Positions 55,606 to 63,727 of a stretch of 64,000 nucleotides of DNA are shown in pieces. Position 1 is the stretch's first letter. The number at the start of each line of letters is the position of its first letter. Under the pieces are notes generated by a model. That model did no database searches and was not told where the DNA came from. It worked only from the letters and a program-made list of their open reading frames with translations. The stretch covers positions 1,550,001 through 1,614,000 of the forward strand of contig NC_021149.1 of the NCBI RefSeq assembly GCF_000380335.1. Direction: 5' to 3'. The translations under genes and the position numbers were made by a program. Source of the DNA: Azotobacter vinelandii CA. Its GTDB lineage: Bacteria; Pseudomonadota; Gammaproteobacteria; Pseudomonadales; Pseudomonadaceae.

Positions 55606-56931
55606 ATGACCGATGCAACCACCAACCGCCAGCTTCCCGTGCTTGCCGAGCTGCCGACGTCCGACCATGGCACGCGCGCGATAGGTTTCCTGATCGTTTT
55701 CGTCACGTTCGGCATCTTCGGCACCTGGGCCGCCGTCGCTCCCCTGGACAGCGCGGCCCTGGCCCCGGGGGTCGTGACCGTGCAGACCTATCGCAAGACC
55801 GTGCAGCACCTCGAGGGGGGCATCGTCAAGGAGCTGCACGCGCGCGACGGCGATATGGTCAAGGCCGGCGATCCGCTGATCGTCCTCGACGAAACCCAGA
55901 TCCGCGCCGAGAACGAGGTGACCCGCAGCCAGTTGATCGCGGCGCAGGCGATGGAGGCCCGGCTGCGCGCCGAGCGCGACAATCTGGAAACCATCAATTT
56001 CTCCTCCATGCTCGAGCTGGACAGCGCGCGTGCGCGCGAGGCCCGCGACGGCGAAACCCAGGTGTTCACGGCCCGCCGCAACTCCCGCCTGGGAGAGGAG
56101 GCCGTGCTGGAAAAGCGCATCGGCCAGTTGCACGAGCAGATCAACGGCCTGAAAGGCGTGATCCGCACCAAGGGCAGCTTGCAGAACTCTTTCACCAAGG
56201 AAATCCGCGAACTGAAGGAGTTGCTGGCCGAGGGGTTCGTCGATAAGCAGCGCCTGCTCGAGCAGGAACGCAATCTCGACAAGCTGCGCGCCGAGATCGC
56301 CGACCACAGCTCGGAAATCACCAAGATCCGCTTGCAGATCAATGAAACCGAGCTGCAGATTCTCCAGCTCAACAAGGACTTCAACGCCGATGTCGTCAGC
56401 CAGTTGGCCGAGGTGCAGACCAAGGTCTTCGATCTGCAGGAGAAGAAGTCCGCCCTGGAGGACCGCCTGAGCCGCGTGGTGATCCGCGCGCCCGAGGACG
56501 GCATGATCCTGGGTATGACGGTGCATACCATCGGTGGCGTGATCAATCCGGGAACGCCTCTGCTGGACATAGTGCCGTCCATCTCCGATCTGGTCATCGA
56601 GGCCCAGGTCGCGCCCAGCGATATCGACCGGGTCGAGGCCGGCAAGTCCGCCGATATCCGCTTCAGTGGCTTCAACAGCCGCACGACCCCGGTCGTCGAG
56701 GGCAAGGTGCTGCGGGTTTCCGCCGACCGCCTGGTCGACGAGAAGAACGGCATGCCCTATTACCTGGCCCGTATCGGCCTGACCGAGGAGGGAGCCCGGC
56801 GCCTGGGCGAGCTCAGGCTGCAACCGGGCATGCCGGCGGAGGTTTACATCAACACTGGCAAGCGCACCATGCTGCAATACCTGCTACAGCCGGCCACCGA
56901 TGCGTTCGCCAGATCGCTGATTGAGGAGTGA
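55606..56931 (+). CDS. Type I secretion membrane fusion protein (HlyD/PrtE family)
   Basis: 441 aa. One N-terminal helix (AIGFLIVFVTFGIFGTWAAV) then the lipoyl half VQTYRKTVQHLEGGIVKELH, long periplasmic coiled coils (RNLDKLRAEIADHSSEITKI) and the C-terminal beta-barrel RLQPGMPAEVYINTGKRTML. It bridges the ABC protein and the outer-membrane channel. ATG at 55606 follows GAGAGACA; a short in-frame extension to 55588 is not needed. Confidence 0.93.
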   Translation: MTDATTNRQLPVLAELPTSDHGTRAIGFLIVFVTFGIFGTWAAVAPLDSAALAPGVVTVQTYRKTVQHLEGGIVKELHARDGDMVKAGDPLIVLDETQIRAENEVTRSQLIAAQAMEARLRAERDNLETINFSSMLELDSARAREARDGETQVFTARRNSRLGEEAVLEKRIGQLHEQINGLKGVIRTKGSLQNSFTKEIRELKELLAEGFVDKQRLLEQERNLDKLRAEIADHSSEITKIRLQINETELQILQLNKDFNADVVSQLAEVQTKVFDLQEKKSALEDRLSRVVIRAPEDGMILGMTVHTIGGVINPGTPLLDIVPSISDLVIEAQVAPSDIDRVEAGKSADIRFSGFNSRTTPVVEGKVLRVSADRLVDEKNGMPYYLARIGLTEEGARRLGELRLQPGMPAEVYINTGKRTMLQYLLQPATDAFARSLIEE

Positions 56932-56933
56932 CC

Positions 56934-58346
56934 GTGCAACGCACGCCCTACATCATGTTTCTGGCCCTGGTGAGCGTCTCGGTACAGGCCGCGCCCCCAC
57001 GGAGCGATTCGACGCCGGCCGTGCCGTCCGGCGCGGAAAAACGGGAAGTCCGCGCCTCGGAATACACCGCCGATCTGCTGCAGTTGTACGGGGAGTCGCG
57101 GCTGGAGGACCCGCGGGTCCTGGCCGCCTATGCGCGCGCCCAGGCCGGCAAGGAGCGGCAACGCGAGGCGCTGGGAGAGTTGCTGCCGCAGGTCTCGGCG
57201 ACCACCGTGTTCAGCCGCAACACGCGCGACGACGATGCGGCGCGTAGTTCCTACGACACGGAGCGTTATTCCCTCACCTTGACCCAGCATCTCTACAACA
57301 AGCCCGCCTGGGAGAATTACCAGCGCTTCAAGAGTCTGGCCAAACGCGACCAGTCCGAGGCCGAGGATGCCCAGGCGGAAGCGGCCATCGACCTGGCGCA
57401 GCGCTATTTCGTCGCCCTGGCTTCCGACGACGAGCTCGAGCTGGTCCTGGCCGAGCGCCGCGCCACCCAGAAGAACCTGGACCGCGTCAATGCGCTCTAC
57501 GAAAAGCAACTGGCGATGATCACCGACGTCCTCGATCTCCGGGCGCGCATCGATGCGCTGGCCGCCGACGAGGTCGACGCGCGCAACCAGGTTCGTCTCA
57601 GCCGCGAGGAGCTTTCCGAAGTCATCGGGCGCCCTGTGCAGGAGCGGCTCAGCCGTATCCGCGACGACATCGAACTGCAGGCTCCCCAGGAGACCCTGGA
57701 AGTCTGGATCGATCGCGCCATCGCCGCCAACCCGGGGCTCAAGGCGCGGCAGGACGCGCTCGCGGCGGCCGATGCGGCCATCCGCGAAGGCAAGGGCGGG
57801 CACTATCCCTCCCTCAGTCTCAACCTGTCGGCGCTGCGCAGCGACGCCGGCTACGACAACAACCAGACGAACCGCTACGACAACTATTCGGCCGGTATCG
57901 CCCTGCAGGTACCCATCTACAGCGGCGGTTCCACCTCCGCCCGGGTCCGTGCGCTGCACAACGACCGGGATTCGGCCGAGCAGGAGCTCGAGGCGATGCG
58001 GCGTCAGGTGTTCAAGGAAACCACCAGCTCCTATCTCACGGCCCAGGCCAGCGTGGAGCGGATCCGCGCCTCGCGCAATGCGCTCGAGTCGGCGAAGAAG
58101 TCCACGGAGGCCGCCGAAAAGGGCTTCCAGTTCGGCGTGGTGAACGCGGCCGACGTGTTGACCAACGTGCAGAACGAGTACCGGGCACGGCGCGATCTCC
58201 TGCAAGCCCAGTACGACTTCATCACCAATCTTCTGATTCTGAATCGCTGGGCCGGCAGGCTGTCCAAGCAGACCATCGAGAACGTCAACATATGGCTCGC
58301 CCAGGGCGCTCCGGGGCGTGTCGCCAGGCGCAACGCATCGCGCTGA
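56934..58346 (+). CDS. TolC-like outer-membrane channel (AprF/PrtF family)
   Basis: 470 aa. GTG at 56934 chosen because GAGGAG at 56923-56928 has good spacing; a GTG at 56928 is the other option. Signal peptide VQRTPYIMFLALVSVSVQAA. Two OEP repeats with long helices (EAAIDLAQRYFVALASDDEL, SRNALESAKKSTEAAEKGFQ) and strands such as YSAGIALQVPIYSGGSTSAR. It completes the type I system. Downstream is hrpA; no RTX-repeat substrate or protease gene is found on either side. Confidence 0.92.
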   Translation: MQRTPYIMFLALVSVSVQAAPPRSDSTPAVPSGAEKREVRASEYTADLLQLYGESRLEDPRVLAAYARAQAGKERQREALGELLPQVSATTVFSRNTRDDDAARSSYDTERYSLTLTQHLYNKPAWENYQRFKSLAKRDQSEAEDAQAEAAIDLAQRYFVALASDDELELVLAERRATQKNLDRVNALYEKQLAMITDVLDLRARIDALAADEVDARNQVRLSREELSEVIGRPVQERLSRIRDDIELQAPQETLEVWIDRAIAANPGLKARQDALAAADAAIREGKGGHYPSLSLNLSALRSDAGYDNNQTNRYDNYSAGIALQVPIYSGGSTSARVRALHNDRDSAEQELEAMRRQVFKETTSSYLTAQASVERIRASRNALESAKKSTEAAEKGFQFGVVNAADVLTNVQNEYRARRDLLQAQYDFITNLLILNRWAGRLSKQTIENVNIWLAQGAPGRVARRNASR

Positions 58347-58369
58347 GGACACGGGGCGACGGGCAGTCG

Positions 58370-58423
58370 GGTGGATGGCCGAAGCCATCCACCGGGGCGG
58401 ACAGGCCCGCGGCGTTGTCCGCC
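58370..58423. repeat. GTGGATGG/GTGGACAA repeat, copy 2
   Basis: GGTGGATGGC-CGAA-GCCATCCACC (58370-58393) and GGCGGACA...TGTCCGCC (58396-58423) are two perfect-arm hairpins between the TolC-like gene and hrpA. It is the best-preserved copy of the module at 53135 and 60399. Confidence 0.75.
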
Positions 58424-58532
58424 CTGTGAACAGCGAAACGGGAAAGGCGCCTTTCCCGCCGAACCCGGAACGACTCCCGCCGGCCAAATCTGCGACAATC
58501 GCGGCTTTTCAGCGAATCGCCAACGGCTGTCC

Positions 58533-61500
58533 ATGACCGACGCAATGCCCGCTTTCGACTCTCTCCTGAACAACCTCGACCACGCCCTGATCGCCGATCG
58601 TCACCGCCTGCGCCGCCAGCTCCACGAACTGCGCAAGAAGCCGGGGACGCCCCAGTCCGACGAGGCGAGGCTGGCGCACTGGCTGGAGCGCTTCCAGGCC
58701 TCCTGCGCCAGGGTCGAGGCGCGGCGGGCCAGCGTGCCGGCGCTGCGCTACGACGACCAGTTGCCCATCGCCGCCAAGCGCGAGGAGATCAAGGCGGCGC
58801 TTGAGAAACATCAAGTGCTGGTGATCGCCGGCGAGACCGGCTCGGGCAAGACCACCCAGTTGCCGAAGATCTGTCTGGAGATCGGTCGCGGTGCGCACGG
58901 GCTGATCGGCCACACCCAGCCCCGGCGCCTGGCGGCGCGCAGCGTGGCGACCCGGGTGGCGGAGGAGATCGGCTCGCCGCTGGGCGAACTGGTCGGCTAT
59001 CAGGTGCGCTTCGAGGACCAATCCAACGAGCGCAGCCTGATCAAGCTGATGACCGATGGCATCCTGCTCGCCGAGACCCAGCACGATCGCTACCTGGAGC
59101 GCTACGACACCATCATCGTCGACGAGGCCCATGAGCGCAGCCTGAACATCGACTTCCTGCTCGGCTACCTGAAGACCCTGTTGCCGCGCCGGCCCGACCT
59201 CAAGGTCATCATCACTTCGGCGACCATCGATCTGGAGCGTTTCTCCAGGCACTTCAACGCTGCGCCCATCGTCGAGGTGTCCGGGCGCACCTACCCGGTG
59301 GAAACCTGGTATCGCCCGCTGGCCGCCGAGGTTGACGAGGAGGGCAACCGGGTCGAGGACGACCTGAGCGTCGACCAGGGCATCCTCGCCGCCCTCGACG
59401 AGATCGCCGCCCACGAGCGCTCGGTCGGCAAGCGTCCCGGCGACGTGCTGGTGTTCCTGCCCGGCGAGCGCGAGATCCGCGACTGCGCCGAGGTACTGCG
59501 CAAGGCCAACCTGAAACACACCGAGGTCCTGCCGCTCTACGCTCGCCTGACCCCGGCCGAGCAGCAGAAGATCTTCCGCCCGGCGGCCGGGCGCAAGATC
59601 GTCCTGGCGACCAACGTCGCCGAGACCTCGCTTACCGTGCCGGGCATCCGCTACGTGATCGATAGCGGCACGGCGCGGATCAGCCGCTACAGCTACCGGG
59701 CCAAGGTCCAGCGTCTGCCCATCGAGGCCGTCTCCCAGGCCAGCGCCAACCAGCGCAAGGGCCGTTGCGGGCGGGTGGAGCCGGGCATTTGCGTGCGCCT
59801 TTACAGCGAGGAGGATTTCCTCGCCCGTCCGGAGTTCACCGATCCGGAAATCCTGCGTACCAACCTCGCCGCGGTGATCCTGCAGATGCTCCACCTGCGC
59901 CTGGGCAGCATCGAGGATTTCCCCTTCATCGAGCCGCCGGACGGCAAGGCGATCAGCGACGGCTTCAACTTGCTGCAGGAGCTGTCCGCGGTCACCCGCG
60001 AAGGCCAGCTCACTCCGCTCGGCCGTCAACTGGCGCGCCTGCCGGTGGACCCGCGCCTGGGCCGCATGCTGCTGGAGGCCGCCCGCCTGGGCAGCCTGGA
60101 AGAGGTACTGATCGTCGCCAGCGCGCTGTCCGTGCAGGACGTGCGCGAGCGCCCGGCGGAACGCCAGCAGGCCGCCGACCAGGCCCATGCCCAGTGGAAG
60201 GACCCGGATTCCGACTTCGCCGCGCTGATCAACCTCTGGCGCGGCTTCGAGGAGCAGCGCCAGGCGCTGGGCTCCAACGCCCTGCGTACCTGGTGCCGGA
60301 AGAATTTCCTCAACTACCTGCGCCTGCGCGAATGGCGCGACGCCCACCGTCAGCTCGCGCTGATCGTGCGTGAACTCAAGCTCGGCATGGGCCAAGCGGT
60401 GGATGGCTCCGGCCATCCACCCTACGCAAAATCCGACTCCCGTAGGGTGGACAACGCCGAAGGCTTTTCCACCGGACAGGGCCGTAGGGTGGACAACGGC
60501 GAAGCCTTGGCCAGCGAAGTGCCCGCCCCGACTACCGACAACAAGGTCAACGCCATCGTTCGCCAGCAGGCCGAGGCCAGCGAGGCCGCGCAGAAGGTCA
60601 GGAACTACTCCGCCGTGCACAAGGCCATCCTCTCCGGCCTGCTCAGCCAGATCGGCCAGAAGACCGAGGAGGGCGACTACCTCGGCGCCCGCCAGCGGCG
60701 GTTCTGGATTCACCCCTCCAGCGTGATCGGCCGCAAGAAGCCGGCCTGGGTGATGGCCGCCGAGCTGGTCGAGACCACCAAGCTGTTCGCGCGCATGGTG
60801 GCGAAAATCGAGCCGGACTGGATCGAGCCGCTGGCCGGCCATCTGCTCAAGAAGAACCATTTCGAACCGCACTGGGAGAAGAAGCGCGGCCAGGTCGTCG
60901 CCTTCGAGCAGATCACCCTCTACGGGCTGATCGTGGTCGGTCGCCGTCCGGTGCACTACGGGCCGGTCGATCCGCAGGTTTCCCGCGAGCTGTTCATCCG
61001 CGAGGGGCTGGTGCGCGGCGAGATCGCCAGCCGCGCCAGGTGCCTGAGCGCCAATCGGGAACTGCTGGAGTTGCTCGACGAACTGGAGGCCAAGGCGCGC
61101 CGGCGCGACATCCTCGCCGACGAGGAAACCCTGTTCGCCTACTACGAGGCGCGCCTGCCGGCGGACATCTGCCAGACCGCGAGTTTCGACGACTGGTACC
61201 GGCGCGAGAGCGCGAAGGACCCGCAGCTTCTGATGATGCGCGAGGAGGACGTGCTGGCCCGCGACGCAAGCGAGGTCACCGCCGCGCAATACCCCGACAG
61301 CCTGCGCCTCGGCGAGCTGCAATTGCCGCTGACCTACCATTTCGAGCCGGGCCATCCCCGCGATGGGGTGACCGTCCGCGTGCCGGCGCCGCTGTTGCCG
61401 CAACTGCCGGCCGAACGTCTCGACTGGCTGGTGCCGGGCCTCCTGGAGGCCAAGTGCGTGGCCCTGGTGCGCAACCTGCCCAAGGCGATCCGCAAGAACT

Positions 61501-62657
61501 TCGTGCCGGTACCGGACTTCGTCAAGGCGGCGCTGGCCAGGATGGCCTTCGCCGAAGGCGCCTTGCCCGAGGCGCTGGGCCGCGAGCTCACGCGCATGAC
61601 CGGCGCCCGCGTGCCCGAGGAGGCCTGGGTGGAGGCCGCCGTCCAGCTCGAGAATCACCTGAAGATGAACATCGAGGTGGTCGATGCGCGCGGCAAGTTC
61701 CTCGGCGAGGGCCGCGACCTGGCCGAACTGACCGCCCGCTTCGCCGAGGCCAGCCAGGCGGCCCTGGCCATCCCGCAACGCAAGGCCGACGCCGCGCCGG
61801 TCGAGGCCAAAGGCTTCGCCCCGCTGGCGGAAAAGACCCAGCAGAAGATCGCCGGCCTCTCCATGACGGTGTTCCCGGCGCTGGTGGAAGAGGCCGGCAC
61901 GGTGAAGGAGAACCGCTTCCCGACCCAGGCCGAGGCCGACTTCCAGCACCGCCGCGCCCTGCAACGCCTGCTCCTGCAGCAACTGGCCGAACCGGCCAAG
62001 CAGTTGCGCGGCAAGCTGCCAGGACTCACCGAGCTCAGCCTGCTGTACCGCGACATGGGCAAGCCGGACGCCCTGGTCGAGGACATTCTTCTGGCCAGCC
62101 TCGACGCCAGCATCCTCGACGGCGAGCCGCAACTGCCCCGCGACGGTGCCGCGCTGGCCGCGCTGGCCGAGCGCAAGCGCGGCGCCTGGGCCGAACAGGC
62201 CGGCCGCCTGGCGAAGCTGGTGCTGGACATCCTCAAGCTGCGCCACGACCTGCAGAAGCGTTTCAAGGGGCGCATCGACCTGGCCCAGGCCGTTGCCCTC
62301 AACGACATCAAGGCCCAACTCGCCCGGCTCGTCTTCCCCGGCTTCGTCCGCGACACGCCGGCCGACTGGCTGCGCGAGTATCCCCGCTACCTCAAGGCCA
62401 TCGAGCAGCGCCTCGACAAGGTCGGCGGCCAGCTCCAGCGCGACCGCGTCTGGAGTGGCGAACTCGCCGCCCTCTGGGAGCAATATCAGGCCCGCGCCGC
62501 CAAGCACGCCCAGGAGGGCAAGCGCGACCCCGAGCTGACCCTGTATCGCTGGATGCTGGAGGAATACCGGGTATCGCTGTTCGCCCAGCAACTGGGGACC
62601 AGGATGCCGGTGTCGGACAAGCGGCTGAGCAAGCAATGGGCGGCGGTGGAAACCTGA
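58533..62657 (+). CDS. hrpA: ATP-dependent RNA helicase HrpA
   Basis: 1374-aa DEAH-box helicase acting on RNA and stalled ribosomes. ATG at 58533 (MTDAMPAFDSLLNNLDHAL). Walker A AGETGSGKTTQLPK, HTQPRRLAARS, DEAHERSLN, ITSATIDLERF, ATNVAETSLTVPGIRYVID and QRKGRCGRVEPG are intact, followed by the large HrpA-specific C-terminal region (RELFIREGLVRGE, LRLHRL-like helices and MPVSDKRLSKQWAAV at the end). It is longer than the usual ~1300 aa. Part of the excess is residues about 623-661, which are encoded by an inserted intergenic repeat (separate entry). Confidence 0.96.
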   Translation: MTDAMPAFDSLLNNLDHALIADRHRLRRQLHELRKKPGTPQSDEARLAHWLERFQASCARVEARRASVPALRYDDQLPIAAKREEIKAALEKHQVLVIAGETGSGKTTQLPKICLEIGRGAHGLIGHTQPRRLAARSVATRVAEEIGSPLGELVGYQVRFEDQSNERSLIKLMTDGILLAETQHDRYLERYDTIIVDEAHERSLNIDFLLGYLKTLLPRRPDLKVIITSATIDLERFSRHFNAAPIVEVSGRTYPVETWYRPLAAEVDEEGNRVEDDLSVDQGILAALDEIAAHERSVGKRPGDVLVFLPGEREIRDCAEVLRKANLKHTEVLPLYARLTPAEQQKIFRPAAGRKIVLATNVAETSLTVPGIRYVIDSGTARISRYSYRAKVQRLPIEAVSQASANQRKGRCGRVEPGICVRLYSEEDFLARPEFTDPEILRTNLAAVILQMLHLRLGSIEDFPFIEPPDGKAISDGFNLLQELSAVTREGQLTPLGRQLARLPVDPRLGRMLLEAARLGSLEEVLIVASALSVQDVRERPAERQQAADQAHAQWKDPDSDFAALINLWRGFEEQRQALGSNALRTWCRKNFLNYLRLREWRDAHRQLALIVRELKLGMGQAVDGSGHPPYAKSDSRRVDNAEGFSTGQGRRVDNGEALASEVPAPTTDNKVNAIVRQQAEASEAAQKVRNYSAVHKAILSGLLSQIGQKTEEGDYLGARQRRFWIHPSSVIGRKKPAWVMAAELVETTKLFARMVAKIEPDWIEPLAGHLLKKNHFEPHWEKKRGQVVAFEQITLYGLIVVGRRPVHYGPVDPQVSRELFIREGLVRGEIASRARCLSANRELLELLDELEAKARRRDILADEETLFAYYEARLPADICQTASFDDWYRRESAKDPQLLMMREEDVLARDASEVTAAQYPDSLRLGELQLPLTYHFEPGHPRDGVTVRVPAPLLPQLPAERLDWLVPGLLEAKCVALVRNLPKAIRKNFVPVPDFVKAALARMAFAEGALPEALGRELTRMTGARVPEEAWVEAAVQLENHLKMNIEVVDARGKFLGEGRDLAELTARFAEASQAALAIPQRKADAAPVEAKGFAPLAEKTQQKIAGLSMTVFPALVEEAGTVKENRFPTQAEADFQHRRALQRLLLQQLAEPAKQLRGKLPGLTELSLLYRDMGKPDALVEDILLASLDASILDGEPQLPRDGAALAALAERKRGAWAEQAGRLAKLVLDILKLRHDLQKRFKGRIDLAQAVALNDIKAQLARLVFPGFVRDTPADWLREYPRYLKAIEQRLDKVGGQLQRDRVWSGELAALWEQYQARAAKHAQEGKRDPELTLYRWMLEEYRVSLFAQQLGTRMPVSDKRLSKQWAAVET
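60399..60515. repeat. Intergenic-type repeat inserted in frame within hrpA
   Basis: GTGGATGGCTCCGGCCATCC starts the module (compare GTGGATGGCCGAAGCCATCC at 58371). It then has two near-identical 24-bp units, CGTAGGGTGGACAACGCCGA (60441-) and CGTAGGGTGGACAACGGCGA (60483-). The segment reads through without a stop as VDGSGHPPYAKSDSRRVDNA and continues to NGEALASEV. It falls between conserved helicase regions, where HrpA normally has a short linker. Confidence 0.8.
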
Positions 62658-62711
62658 GCCGGAACATTTTCCGGTTCTCGGCTCATACGGGGTGGAAAAT
62701 CGCGCAGCCAA

Positions 62712-62963
62712 ACTATCAACTACACCACGGCCCGCCAGCATCTGGCGGAAACCATGGAGCGGGTGAACGACGACCGCGCGCCCATCCTGATCACCCGGCA
62801 GAAAGGAGAGCCGGTCGTCATGATGTCCCTGGCCGATTACAACGCTTTCGAAGAGACGGCCTATCTGCTGCGTTCGCCCGCCAATGCCGAACGACTGATC
62901 CGCTCGATCGCCAATCTGCGGGCAGGGAAGGCGGAGCCGCGAACGCTCGTCGACGAAGATTGA
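62712..62963 (+). pseudogene. YefM/Phd-family antitoxin, start codon apparently lost
   Basis: The frame encodes TINYTTARQHLAETMERVND, ILITRQKGEPVVMMSLADYN and AFEETAYLLRSPANAERLIR, a full YefM-like DNA-binding and toxin-binding protein. YefM normally starts one or two residues before TINYTTAR. Here the codon in the start position is AGC (62706-62708), and no ATG, GTG or TTG precedes the domain in this frame. The first ATG is at 62754, codon 15 of the domain, which would give a 69-aa protein without the first beta strand. Either a rare start is used or the gene is damaged. Confidence 0.7.
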
Positions 62964-63220
62964 CGCTGAATATTCTCTTCACGCCCGAGGTTTGGGACGA
63001 CTATCTGTGGTTCCAGCAGAACGACAAGGCCGGGCTGAAACGGATCAACCTGCTGATCCGGGAGGCGCAACGCGATCCTTTCGGTGGCCTGGGCAAACCG
63101 GAACCTTTGAAACACGACCTCAGTGGTTTCTGGTCGCGTCGCGTCAGCGAGGAACATCGATTGGTCTACAAGGTGAACGGCGATGCCCCGCAGATCGTGA
63201 TGTGCCGTTATCGCTACTGA
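62960..63220 (+). CDS. YoeB-family mRNA interferase toxin
   Basis: 86 aa from a TTG at 62960 that overlaps the antitoxin stop; no ATG is available. YoeB cleaves mRNA at the ribosomal A site. Homology is strong: WDDYLWFQQNDKAGLKRINL, GKPEPLKHDLSGFWSRRVSE and EEHRLVYKV carry the catalytic Glu and Arg (E46 and R65 in E. coli numbering). The C-terminal CRYHY of E. coli YoeB, with His83, is CRYRY here, so a residue important for cleavage is changed. Its partner antitoxin also looks damaged. Confidence 0.82.
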   Translation: MTLNILFTPEVWDDYLWFQQNDKAGLKRINLLIREAQRDPFGGLGKPEPLKHDLSGFWSRRVSEEHRLVYKVNGDAPQIVMCRYRY

Positions 63221-63251
63221 TTTTTTGCCGTAGTTGACGGTCCGCCGCTCC

Positions 63252-63263
63252 GGGTATATACCC
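63252..63263. promoter_or_regulatory. Palindromic operator upstream of marR gene
   Basis: GGGTATATACCC is a perfect 12-bp palindrome that ends 7 bases before the ATG of the MarR-family gene. The identical sequence is found at 63702-63713. It also contains a TATATA -10-like core, so binding would block transcription. Confidence 0.75.
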
Positions 63264-63270
63264 TTATCCC

Positions 63271-63684
63271 ATGCTTCCGACACCCTGCCTCTGCACCAAG
63301 CTCCGCCGGGCCACGCGCAGCGTGAACCGGCTGTACGACGATGCTCTCGCCGGCGTCGGGCTGAATGCCGCGCAATATGCGTTGTTGCGCAACCTCGAAC
63401 GGCTGCGGCGGCCGAGCATCACGGAACTGGCCGAGGCGATGGGGCTGGATCGCAGCACCCTCGGGCGCAATCTGCGGGTGCTGGAGGGCAAGGGGTTGTT
63501 GGCGCTGGAGGGCGGCGAGGATCAGCGTAACCGGCTGGTGTCTCTGACCGCGGCGGGCAGGGCTTGCCTCGACGAGGCGAGACCTGCCTGGGAGCAGGTG
63601 CAGGAGCGGCTCGGGCAGCGCCTCGGAGCGCAGAAGCGCAACGCCTTGCTGGCGCTGCTGGACGAACTGGAAAGTCTCGGCTGA
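63271..63684 (+). CDS. MarR-family transcriptional regulator
   Basis: 137 aa winged-helix regulator. LNAAQYALLRNLERLRRPSI, the recognition region TELAEAMGLDRSTLGRNLRV and the wing LALEGGEDQRNRLVSLTAAG are typical. The ATG at 63271 has no ribosome site and lies 7 bases from the palindrome, so the message may have almost no leader. It probably represses itself and the MFS gene that follows 43 bp downstream. The ligand is unknown. Confidence 0.93.
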   Translation: MLPTPCLCTKLRRATRSVNRLYDDALAGVGLNAAQYALLRNLERLRRPSITELAEAMGLDRSTLGRNLRVLEGKGLLALEGGEDQRNRLVSLTAAGRACLDEARPAWEQVQERLGQRLGAQKRNALLALLDELESLG

Positions 63685-63701
63685 TTTTTTCACGGATAAG
63701 C

Positions 63702-63713
63702 GGGTATATACCC
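63702..63713. promoter_or_regulatory. Palindromic operator upstream of MFS gene
   Basis: Second perfect copy of GGGTATATACCC, 15 bases before the MFS start codon. Two identical palindromes at the regulator and its neighbour support a MarR-type operator. Confidence 0.75.
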
Positions 63714-63727
63714 ATAAAGGATATTTC

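Noticed and set aside
58509-62741. 1410-codon open frame on the minus strand opposite hrpA
   Set aside because: Low-complexity Leu/Gly/Gln/Arg/Val-rich translation with no domain. It mirrors a real high-GC gene and has no codon or motif support.
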